Source of the DNA: Candidatus Woesearchaeota archaeon | Lineage (GTDB): Archaea > Nanobdellota > Nanobdellia > SCGC-AAA011-G17 > GW2011-AR17 | Direction: 5' to 3' | Assembly (NCBI GenBank): GCA_018302165.1 | Contig: JAGWAA010000040.1 | Location: 1,764-8,448 of the forward strand | Length of the DNA stretch: 6,685 bases | The notes under the pieces: generated by a model | Told to the model about the DNA's origin: nothing | Seen by the model: the letters and a program-made list of their open reading frames with translations, nothing else | Databases searched by the model: none | Translations under genes and position numbers: made by a program | Shown here: one piece after another, positions 1 to 3,934 of the stretch | How the letters are laid out: the number at the start of each line of letters is the position of its first letter | How positions within the stretch are numbered: the stretch's first letter is position 1

Positions 1-107
1 CAGAAGCTTTAGAAAACAATACTCGAAAGATAGTTTTGATAATTCTTTGGATATTATGGATAACTTCAGCAATTTTAACACCTATTTTTATTTTAAAAAA
101 TAAATAA
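1..107 (+). CDS. C-terminal end of a membrane protein (5' truncated by window)
   Basis: The open frame begins at base 3 and runs to TAA at 105-107, giving 34 visible residues with no start in the window. After a short polar stretch (EALENNTRK) comes an almost continuous hydrophobic segment of about 22 residues rich in Ile, Leu and Trp, then a basic end (LKNK). This pattern fits a final transmembrane helix with a short tail. The family cannot be named from so little. The stop codon directly abuts the stop of the leftward kinase gene at 108, so the two genes are tail to tail with no spacer. No strong T-run follows on this strand. The other two frames have an early stop or no hydrophobic pattern, which favours this frame. 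Confidence 0.55.
   Translation, partial: EALENNTRKIVLIILWILWITSAILTPIFILKNK
95..100 (-). terminator. U-run terminator of the kinase operon
   Basis: Six A residues on the plus strand give a T6 run on the minus strand, 7 nt past the TAG stop of the AAA_28-like kinase gene. Archaeal termination commonly uses such runs without a hairpin. The run lies inside the coding end of the convergent membrane-protein gene. Confidence 0.35.
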
Positions 108-701
108 CTAGAAAATCCTCTTCTGCACATCCATATCAACTATGTATGTTGCCATAAACTTCGCCTGTTTCGTTGCATACTCAATAATATCATCATACTC
201 AAAAGCTTCAGACACTGGCAATCCAATATGTTTGATTTTCTTTTCTTCAAGATATTCTATTAATTGTTCTTCAACTTCCTGTTGCCATTTTCTATCTATC
301 GATCTTATACCATCATTTACTAAACCTACTGGTGAAATAGGTGTTTTGAATAAATAATCATACGATTTCAGATGATGTAAAACAAATGGTTCTATCCATC
401 CTGGTAATGGTTGTTCTTCTTTTTTATATGCCTGTATTGCATAAATATAATTATCGACGACACTTCGATCACAAATAACATAATCATAAATTTGTTCATA
501 GTCTCTTTCAAGCTGCACTTGTGTCAGTATAATCCAATTTTGTGCAAGAATATTTCCTCTTCCATCTTTAAAATATGGACAAGCTGTTGCCATCTCTCTA
601 ATAATCCCAACAGACTTCCCTTTCGCTTTCAAAACGCCAGCTAAGAAATAAACTAATGTAGTCTTAAAAGTTCCATGTGTTCCTATGATTGCTATTTTCA
701 T
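108..701 (-). CDS. AAA_28/NadR-like P-loop kinase, probably nucleoside or nucleotide kinase
   Basis: This 197-residue soluble protein has the layout of the AAA_28 (NadR-like) P-loop family, whose members phosphorylate nucleosides or other small molecules. Visible marks: an N-terminal beta strand and P-loop GTHGTFKTT (7-15); IREMA (34-38) and a Q-containing helix near 54-64; the strand and catalytic pair CDRS (77-80) followed by D83 and Y87; and GIRSIDRKW (131-139), whose two arginines fit the lid. The P-loop is abnormal: Phe12 stands where the glycine before the catalytic Lys13 should be (codon TTT read directly). The start ATG lies in the ATGA overlap (698-701) with the stop of the thymidine kinase-like gene, so the two are translationally coupled. 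A second step in deoxynucleotide salvage after thymidine kinase is a reasonable inference, but the substrate is not readable from sequence. Thymidylate kinase proper is less likely because its DRY/S-type motifs are not matched. Confidence 0.75.
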   Translation of the reverse strand: MKIAIIGTHGTFKTTLVYFLAGVLKAKGKSVGIIREMATACPYFKDGRGNILAQNWIILTQVQLERDYEQIYDYVICDRSVVDNYIYAIQAYKKEEQPLPGWIEPFVLHHLKSYDYLFKTPISPVGLVNDGIRSIDRKWQQEVEEQLIEYLEEKKIKHIGLPVSEAFEYDDIIEYATKQAKFMATYIVDMDVQKRIF

Positions 702-1438
702 ATTCTTTTGACTTTTGTTAATTCTTCACCGGTTCTCAAATAATCCAATGGGCTTGCTGGTGCTCCTGGTGGTAATCTAAAACAATGACTACATGCAGGA
801 ATATATTTTATGTCAGGAATTTTTTCTTCGGAAATTGCAGAACCTTTATCAGAAATAACATTTCCTTTTCTTCTTCTTGCAGTTGGATCATATGGTACTA
901 AAGTTCCATTAAGAAAAATTGCTTGATTGAATGAAGCTTTTCTATTACAACCTGGCGTAACTTTACAATAACCTGCCATATCTTCTCTATTTTCTCCAAC
1001 TAAAGATGAAAGATGGGGATAAAGCTCAAAAGGAACTCCTCCAGAATCACTAACTAGTCCACAAAATAAAACATGCAGTCTTCTTACTCTAGTCTCTTCA
1101 ATAAATTTTAATAATGCTCTCGGTTCAAACATATGATATTCATCAATGATTACAACTTGAATTTTTAAATCTCTGTCTAATGCTTGGGTTGCAGTTGAAA
1201 AATCATCCTCAGGTACAGTCATACCTGGAATCCAAGTATTATCTCTTGCAATGATTCTATCTAAACCTTCACCACCTCTAATATTATTCCTTGGTTTTAC
1301 AGCCAAATATTTTATATCACCATAACCTAATTGATCTCCAATTGTAACAATTCTTTTGGTTTTATTTCCACCCATTACACCAAAGACACCATAGAATTCT
1401 GGCCCTGGTATTACTGTAAAAAGTCTTAGATCAATCAT
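698..1438 (-). CDS. Thymidine kinase type II (TK1-like), variant P-loop
   Basis: The 246 residues follow the TK1 plan: P-loop GVMGGNKTK (20-28) aligning with GxMxSGKT; RIIARDN (61-67) aligning with the I.SRDG segment; Walker B with general base IIDEYHMFE (97-105, Glu100); the CGLVSDSGGVPFELYP stretch (126-141), which matches GLdxDFxGxPFgpip; then CNRKASFNQ (164-172), matching the lasso CGkpAtfTQ. Four cysteines are placed as structural zinc ligands: Cys158, Cys164, Cys216 and Cys219. The enzyme family converts thymidine plus ATP to dTMP in the cytoplasm. Two oddities: Asn25 replaces the last P-loop glycine, and the first zinc pair is CX5C rather than CX2C. The protein is somewhat longer than typical TK1 (about 190-230), with a Pro-rich C-terminal tail. 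It is the first gene of a two-gene operon, and a TATA box 26 bp upstream suggests a leaderless mRNA. The gene name tdk fits by family, but I leave it blank because of the altered active site. Confidence 0.8.
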   Translation of the reverse strand: MIDLRLFTVIPGPEFYGVFGVMGGNKTKRIVTIGDQLGYGDIKYLAVKPRNNIRGGEGLDRIIARDNTWIPGMTVPEDDFSTATQALDRDLKIQVVIIDEYHMFEPRALLKFIEETRVRRLHVLFCGLVSDSGGVPFELYPHLSSLVGENREDMAGYCKVTPGCNRKASFNQAIFLNGTLVPYDPTARRRKGNVISDKGSAISEEKIPDIKYIPACSHCFRLPPGAPASPLDYLRTGEELTKVKRI

Positions 1439-1457
1439 ATTCCTTTTTCACCAAACT

Positions 1458-1470
1458 TATTTTATAAACA
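1458..1470 (-). promoter_or_regulatory. TATA box of the thymidine kinase operon
   Basis: On the minus strand this reads TGTTTATAAAATA. Its TTTATAAA core is centred about 26 bp before the ATG at 1438, the spacing expected when transcription starts at the start codon. No Shine-Dalgarno is present, so a leaderless transcript is inferred. Confidence 0.6.
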
Positions 1471-1490
1471 ATTATATCTACAAAAATAGA

Positions 1491-1504
1491 AATTAATATA
1501 TACA
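1491..1504 (+). promoter_or_regulatory. TATA box of adk
   Basis: AATTAATATATACA is centred about 26-27 bp before the adk ATG at 1525 and is preceded by a purine-rich AAAAATAGA that could serve as a BRE. The distance predicts a leaderless mRNA. It shares the 86-bp divergent spacer with the promoter of the kinase operon. Confidence 0.6.
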
Positions 1505-1524
1505 ATAAAACCTAGTTCGCACTT

Positions 1525-2145
1525 ATGAAACTGATTATATTAGGCAAACCTTCTTCTGGTAAAGGCACCCAAGCAAAACTTTTGGCTGAAAAACTAAACT
1601 TAAAACACATTTCAACTGGTGATTTGCTTAGAGAAGAACTAAAACTTAAAACCCCACTGGCAAAAAAAGTAGAATCTTATATGAAAGCTGGCTCTTTAGT
1701 TCCAGATTCATGGATTTTAGAATTAATTAAAAATAATTTACCTGAAGATAACTATATCCTAGATGGCTTCCCTCGTTCATTGTCTCAAGCTGAATCTTTA
1801 GCTAAGATTACAAAGATAAACTTGGTATTAGATTTATTCTGTGAGGATGATTTGATTATTAAAAGAACCATTAGACGAAGAATTTGTCCAAATTGTGGTG
1901 CAATTTATGGTTCAACACTTATTCCTAAAGTTAAAGATATTTGTGATAAATGCGGTTCAGGTTTGTACCAAAGACCAGACGATAACGAGAAAACCATAAA
2001 AAACCGTTTGCAGGTCTATAATAATGATACTTCTCCATTGATTGATTACTATAAGAAAAGAAATATTTATTCAAAAGTTGATGGTTCTCTTTCAATCAAA
2101 GAGGTTCAATCTTTGGCATTAAAAAAAATCACAACAATTAAATAG
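1525..2145 (+). CDS. adk: Adenylate kinase with zinc-binding lid
   Basis: This 206-residue enzyme interconverts ATP + AMP and 2 ADP in the cytoplasm. The sequence shows P-loop GKPSSGKGT (7-15), the AMP-site STGDLLRE (30-37), DGFPRS (80-85), the lid RRRICPNCGAIY (117-128) with a second pair CDKCG (140-144), then QRPDDNEKTIKNRL (149-162) with the lid arginines and Asp-Asp pair. Four lid cysteines (121, 124, 140, 143) form a structural zinc site as in many Gram-positive and some archaeal enzymes. This is the long-lid, bacterial-type AMP kinase fold rather than the trimeric archaeal AdkA. Length is slightly below the usual 212-220. The start is fixed by the MKLIILGKP strand leading straight into the P-loop, and by the TATA spacing. 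A T7 run follows the stop. It stands apart from the secY and ribosomal protein genes that neighbour adk in many archaea, at least within this window. Confidence 0.95.
   Translation: MKLIILGKPSSGKGTQAKLLAEKLNLKHISTGDLLREELKLKTPLAKKVESYMKAGSLVPDSWILELIKNNLPEDNYILDGFPRSLSQAESLAKITKINLVLDLFCEDDLIIKRTIRRRICPNCGAIYGSTLIPKVKDICDKCGSGLYQRPDDNEKTIKNRLQVYNNDTSPLIDYYKKRNIYSKVDGSLSIKEVQSLALKKITTIK
2138..2144 (+). promoter_or_regulatory. TATA-like box inside the adk stop region
   Basis: TTAAATA overlaps the last codons and stop of adk and is centred 26 bp before the ATG at 2167. It would give the small membrane-protein gene its own leaderless promoter. Its sequence is plausible, but in such AT-rich DNA chance matches are common. 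Confidence 0.35.
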
Positions 2146-2152
2146 TTTTTTT
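2146..2152 (+). terminator. T7 terminator of adk
   Basis: Seven T residues directly follow the TAG of adk, a typical archaeal U-run termination signal. It lies between the proposed TATA box and start of the next gene, so termination of adk and initiation of the 58-residue gene would overlap. Confidence 0.5.
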
Positions 2153-2166
2153 ATTACTATTATCTA

Positions 2167-2343
2167 ATGCCTGAAACGATTAAACCTAAACAAAAACCTT
2201 TGTTCCAACAGAATATCCCTTTTTACAAAGCTAAATTCTTTAAAATATTCCTAATAATATCCTTTATCATTATAGTCTCAGTAGCAGTTTTTTTAATCTT
2301 CGGTCTTGATTACAGTGCTCAAACTTTAGAAAAAACGATTTAA
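2167..2343 (+). CDS. Small single-pass membrane protein, 58 residues
   Basis: ATG at 2167 opens a 58-residue frame ending at TAA 2341-2343. Residues 1-25 are hydrophilic and basic (MPETIKPKQKPLFQQ at the start, then YKAKFF). Residues 26-46 form one strongly hydrophobic helix of Ile, Leu, Val and Phe ending in FGLDYS. The last dozen residues are polar. By the positive-inside rule the N-terminus would be cytoplasmic. The size and layout recall Sec61-beta or SecE, but the conserved Sec61-beta AGLxRYF-type motif is absent, so I do not assign it. It begins 21 nt after adk and could be co-transcribed or use the TATA-like box in the adk end. The composition, with a clean basic, hydrophobic, polar order, supports a real protein. 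Confidence 0.6.
   Translation: MPETIKPKQKPLFQQNIPFYKAKFFKIFLIISFIIIVSVAVFLIFGLDYSAQTLEKTI
2330..2335 (-). terminator. T6 run downstream of the 30-residue candidate gene
   Basis: Six A residues on the plus strand are a T6 run on the minus strand, 4 nt past the TAA of the 30-residue ORF. This is consistent with a U-run terminator for that gene, although it lies inside the coding end of the convergent gene. Confidence 0.25.
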
Positions 2344-2432
2344 TTTTTCTTTTCTTGCATAGAAGCTAATTGTTTATGCAATTTTTGTTCTAATCTTGTA
2401 GATACAGTCTCAGAAAAGTAAACCATCACCAT
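2340..2432 (-). CDS. Candidate 30-residue helical microprotein
   Basis: ATG at 2432 reads MVMVYFSETVSTRLEQKLHK and continues for ten more polar residues (QLASMQEKKN) to TAA at 2340. A second in-frame ATG at 2426 would give 28 residues. After a short hydrophobic start the chain is charged and would form an amphipathic helix. The composition looks protein-like, with no runs of rare codons or low-complexity Lys/Asn. A TTTAAAAA TATA-like box lies about 26 bp upstream and a T6 run follows. The last four bases overlap the stop of the convergent 58-residue gene. No family is recognised. The evidence is the coherent promoter, ORF and terminator arrangement rather than homology, so a chance ORF remains possible. 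Confidence 0.35.
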   Translation of the reverse strand: MVMVYFSETVSTRLEQKLHKQLASMQEKKN

Positions 2433-2452
2433 TTTTATTATAACCTTTTTTT

Positions 2453-2462
2453 TCTCTTTTTA
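2453..2462 (-). promoter_or_regulatory. TATA-like box before the 30-residue ORF
   Basis: On the minus strand this reads ATTTAAAAAG-like sequence, centred about 26 bp upstream of the ATG at 2432. The spacing fits a leaderless start, but the surroundings are very AT-rich, so support is modest. Confidence 0.25.
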
Positions 2463-2470
2463 AATCTTAT

Positions 2471-2482
2471 GTAAATATATTT
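2471..2482 (+). promoter_or_regulatory. Orphan TATA-like element in the gap 2433-2612
   Basis: GTAAATATATTT is a good archaeal TATA match. Start of transcription would fall near 2503, just before an ATG at 2509 that opens only 16 codons. No RNA fold or family was recognised downstream: the stretch 2490-2540 has tRNA D-arm-like letters but no T-arm. The rest of the 180-bp gap holds nothing I can name apart from the TATA-like box of the next gene. Confidence 0.25.
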
Positions 2483-2583
2483 CTTTTAATCAAGAGCTTG
2501 TAGCACAATGATAAAACTCATTCTCAAGATGTATCAAATATTAAGTTTAATAAGTTAAATTAGATTTTGGAGATTAATAATCC

Positions 2584-2590
2584 TTTTAAG
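2584..2590 (+). promoter_or_regulatory. TATA-like box of the CxxC protein gene
   Basis: TTTTAAG is centred 26 bp before the ATG at 2613. There is no Shine-Dalgarno, so the gene is inferred to be leaderless like most others here. Confidence 0.35.
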
Positions 2591-2612
2591 TAAGATATTC
2601 CAATTTATATCA

Positions 2613-2975
2613 ATGATTTCTCAATTTAAACCAGGAGATTTAGAAAGAAGTTTTTGGTCTTATGTTGAAAATAATGAACCAAGAGTTTTAGAATCCATTG
2701 CTGATTTTGAAGTTCATTTTCCGAAAAAAGAGATTAGATTTGTCGGGGATATAACTTCCTCTATTGGTAAAGTTACAAGAATTTATGGGTTTTCAAATGA
2801 ATATTTCACACATAAAGTTGGATATCAATGTGGTTTTTGTGAAGAATTAGTTTTGGGTGCACCAATAATTATTGATGTTGATTCTCAAAAAGCATTAGCT
2901 GGAAGAAAAGGTTATGATTTACAATGTAGTTTTTGTAAGAATACATTATACTCACACACGTTTTCTCTGAGTTAA
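2613..2975 (+). CDS. Hypothetical protein with two CxxC pairs (zinc-ribbon-like)
   Basis: This 120-residue protein has no recognisable family name. Two knuckles are plain: YQCGFCEE (71-78; Cys73, Cys76) and LQCSFCKN (103-110; Cys105, Cys108), separated by 28 residues of mostly beta-like sequence. Four cysteines in this arrangement are what a single zinc ribbon needs. The N-terminal 70 residues are mixed, with an acidic helix (about 8-32) and a strand-rich part (34-60), and have no catalytic signature. No signal peptide or membrane helix is seen, so it is probably cytoplasmic. Zinc ribbons of this sort often bind nucleic acid or partner proteins, but that is general family knowledge and not shown here. 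It is a single gene, ending 2 nt from the stop of the convergent HD-domain gene. The start is chosen from TATA spacing, as there is no upstream in-frame ATG nearby. Confidence 0.8.
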   Translation: MISQFKPGDLERSFWSYVENNEPRVLESIADFEVHFPKKEIRFVGDITSSIGKVTRIYGFSNEYFTHKVGYQCGFCEELVLGAPIIIDVDSQKALAGRKGYDLQCSFCKNTLYSHTFSLS

Positions 2976-2977
2976 TC

Positions 2978-3562
2978 TTATTCCAATCCAACTTGTTCTT
3001 TTATTTCTTTGATTGCTTCAATAGACAATTCAAAAAACTCATCCAAGGTTAATTCAGTTAGTTCAATTTCTCTAATAATATCCCTATTACAATTAGCTGC
3101 AAACCTTTTATCCAAAAATTTCTTCTTTAACCCTTTAGCATCCATATCTGAAACTTTCTTTCCCCTCATTAATGCATAAGCATGTATAATTCCAGTGATC
3201 GTCTCAGCAGCTGCAAGAGCATGTTGAATCTTTGAATCTCTTTTTCTTTCTTTGAAAATAGGTATTTCTTCATAGCCGTAAGTATGAGATTGAATATTTT
3301 CTATAAACTCTTCATCAAATCCAATTTGTTTTAGCATTTCTTTGGCTTTGATACCATGTTCTTTCCAATTATTTTTGGTAAAAGTCCAGTCAATATCATG
3401 TAAAAGCCCTAACATTCCCCAATATTCCTCGTCGGTATTGAACTTTTTTGCTAATTTCCTCATAATTGCTTCAGATTCTAAATAATGATTCATATCTGAA
3501 TCTAACTGTGGCATACTTTTCAAAACATTAATTGCTTCTTCTCTTGTGATTGGTAGGTCCAT
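2978..3562 (-). CDS. HD-superfamily metal-dependent phosphohydrolase (COG2316-like)
   Basis: The 194-residue product matches the HD hydrolase plan: His26 in MNHYLESE, the metal-binding GLLHDIDW (52-59; His55, Asp56), His69 in KEHG, and His93 in QSHTYG. The second half carries the segment AAAETITGII (117-126), ALMRGKK (130-136) and KKKFLDKRFA (146-155), which I recognise as typical of the archaeal/bacterial COG2316-type HD proteins. Their substrate is not established; a nucleotide or phosphoester is expected from the fold. The open frame extends 45 codons further upstream to 3697, but that part is the tRNA-Leu gene read through in frame and must be dropped. The family's N-terminus fits MDLPITREEA, so ATG at 3562 is the start. 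It lies 9 nt after the tRNA 3' end, with no TATA box at the proper distance and no Shine-Dalgarno, so it is probably expressed from the tRNA transcript. Confidence 0.85.
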   Translation of the reverse strand: MDLPITREEAINVLKSMPQLDSDMNHYLESEAIMRKLAKKFNTDEEYWGMLGLLHDIDWTFTKNNWKEHGIKAKEMLKQIGFDEEFIENIQSHTYGYEEIPIFKERKRDSKIQHALAAAETITGIIHAYALMRGKKVSDMDAKGLKKKFLDKRFAANCNRDIIREIELTELTLDEFFELSIEAIKEIKEQVGLE

Positions 3563-3565
3563 TTT

Positions 3566-3571
3566 AAAAAA
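3566..3571 (-). terminator. T6 run between tRNA-Leu and the HD gene
   Basis: Directly after the tRNA discriminator base the minus strand reads TTTTTT, then AAA and the ATG of the HD gene. It may act as a partial U-run terminator of the tRNA, so that only read-through makes the HD mRNA. Confidence 0.3.
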
Positions 3572-3655
3572 TGCGGGGGACAGGATTCGAACCTGCGAAA
3601 CCACTAAGGTAACAGATTTTGAGTCTGTCGCATTTGACCGCTTTGCTACCCCCGC
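3572..3655 (-). tRNA. tRNA-Leu (anticodon CAA)
   Basis: The 84-nt gene folds as a class II tRNA. The acceptor stem GCGGGGG pairs fully with CCCCCGC, the D-arm begins TAGCAAAGCGGTC, and the anticodon stem ACAGA/TCTGT closes the loop CTCAAAA with anticodon CAA (plus-strand 3619-3621). A variable arm pairs ACC with GGT, and the T-arm is GCAGG-TTCGAAT-CCTGT. The anticodon, long variable arm and discriminator A73 agree on leucine, reading UUG codons. The 3' CCA is not encoded and no intron is present. The best TATA candidate upstream is TTAATAAA at 3681-3688. Confidence 0.95.
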
Positions 3656-3680
3656 GTCGATTTTAAGGAATAAACTTTCG

Positions 3681-3688
3681 TTTATTAA
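3681..3688 (-). promoter_or_regulatory. TATA box of tRNA-Leu
   Basis: TTAATAAA on the minus strand is centred about 26 bp from position 3658, which would give a 5' leader of about 3 nt before the mature tRNA end at 3655. A second AT-rich element (AGTTTATT, around 3669-3676) is too close to be the TATA box. Confidence 0.45.
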
Positions 3689-3709
3689 TCTTTCCAAAGG
3701 CTTTTTTCA

Positions 3710-3741
3710 TTCAAAATGTTTCAAAAAAACAGAATTTTGAA
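3710..3741. repeat. Inverted repeat, 8-bp arms
   Basis: TTCAAAAT at 3710-3717 is the perfect inverted copy of ATTTTGAA at 3734-3741, with a 16-nt loop containing seven A residues. It lies upstream of the tRNA promoter, pointing away from it. A protein-binding or structural role is possible, but AT-rich chance pairing is equally so. Confidence 0.3.
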
Positions 3742-3753
3742 ATTAAATTTTTA

Positions 3754-3786
3754 TTTTCAAAAAATTATTTTTCAAAAAATTATTTT
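3754..3786. repeat. 15-bp tandem repeat, 2.2 copies
   Basis: The unit TTTTCAAAAAATTAT occurs at 3754-3768 and exactly again at 3769-3783, followed by three more matching bases. It lies between the tRNA promoter and the promoter of the nine-residue ORF. The spacer 3700-3804 otherwise holds only the inverted repeat and A/T runs, and no gene. Confidence 0.6.
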
Positions 3787-3804
3787 ATTAAAAAAAGAAT
3801 AAAG

Positions 3805-3812
3805 TTTAAATA
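3805..3812 (+). promoter_or_regulatory. TATA box of the nine-residue ORF or small RNA
   Basis: TTTAAATA, preceded by a purine-rich AATAAAG suitable as a BRE, is among the best archaeal promoter matches in the window. Transcription would begin near 3834, leaving a leader of about 25 nt with a Shine-Dalgarno. This differs from the leaderless genes around it. Confidence 0.55.
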
Positions 3813-3846
3813 CTACATTATACATTATTAATTACATCATAATTTA

Positions 3847-3853
3847 GAGGTGA
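3847..3853 (+). promoter_or_regulatory. Strong Shine-Dalgarno before the nine-residue ORF
   Basis: GAGGTGA is complementary over seven bases to the archaeal 16S rRNA 3' end (UCACCUC) and stands 5 nt before ATG 3859. It is the strongest ribosome binding site in the window. Confidence 0.6.
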
Positions 3854-3880
3854 AAAAAATGGCAGCAAAAAAGAAAAAAA
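3853..3880 (-). terminator. T-rich stretch that may end the RecA/KaiC-like gene
   Basis: On the minus strand the lysine codons of the nine-residue ORF read as runs of T7, T6 and T7 broken by C and GCTGCCA. They lie about 55-80 nt past the stop of the leftward gene and could stop its transcription, sharing DNA with the micro-ORF. Confidence 0.3.
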
Positions 3881-3888
3881 GACAATAA
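3859..3888 (+). CDS. Nine-residue lysine-rich micro-ORF (MAAKKKKRQ)
   Basis: The frame reads MAAKKKKRQ and ends in TAA at 3886-3888. Taken alone such a short ORF would be ignored, but it has a good TATA box, a leader of suitable length, the best Shine-Dalgarno of the window at ideal spacing, and a multi-part T-run terminator close behind. The product would be a highly basic peptide, reminiscent of the N-termini of chromatin or ribosomal proteins. Alternatives are a remnant of a longer basic protein, a leader peptide, or translation of a small RNA of roughly 90 nt (about 3834-3925). Removing or adding one A in the A-runs does not open a longer frame, since stops follow within 10-20 codons in both other frames. 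The same A-runs form T-runs on the minus strand and may also end the opposite gene. Confidence 0.4.
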   Translation: MAAKKKKRQ

Positions 3889-3911
3889 ATTTCTAATAAT
3901 TTCATTTTAAC

Positions 3912-3934
3912 TTTTTTTTGTTTTTTATTTTTTT
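3912..3934 (+). terminator. Multi-part T-run terminator
   Basis: Runs of T8, T6 and T7 separated by single G and A bases follow the nine-residue ORF by about 25 nt. This is the strongest U-run signal on the plus strand here and fits archaeal intrinsic termination. Its end touches the stop of the convergent gene. Confidence 0.55.

Noticed and set aside
142..644. Plus-strand open frames of 71 and 77 codons opposite the AAA_28-like kinase
   Set aside because: Antisense shadows of a gene with clear motifs; rich in Ser, Ile and Cys as expected from antisense reading.
2167..2343. Sec61-beta or SecE assignment for the 58-residue membrane protein
   Set aside because: Size and layout are similar, but the conserved motif before the helix is missing and no sec gene is nearby.
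2500..2560. Possible box C/D sRNA (ATGATAA resembling box C)
   Set aside because: No CUGA box D at proper spacing on either strand.
2490..2565. tRNA-like D-arm letters (TTGTAGCACAATGAT) in the gap before the CxxC gene
   Set aside because: No matching acceptor stem, anticodon stem or TTCGAAT T-arm; a D-stem does not pair.
3563..3697. 45-codon N-terminal extension of the HD-domain gene (frame open to ATG 3697)
   Set aside because: Most of it is the tRNA-Leu gene read in frame; the residues have no family match and the HD family N-terminus fits the ATG at 3562.
3546..3740. Plus-strand 64-codon open frame
   Set aside because: It runs through the tRNA-Leu gene on the opposite strand and into A/T-rich spacer; composition gives no protein signal.
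3700..3804. Possible CRISPR-like array from repeated TTTTCAAAAAATTA units
   Set aside because: Only 2.2 directly adjacent copies with no spacers, low complexity and no cas genes.
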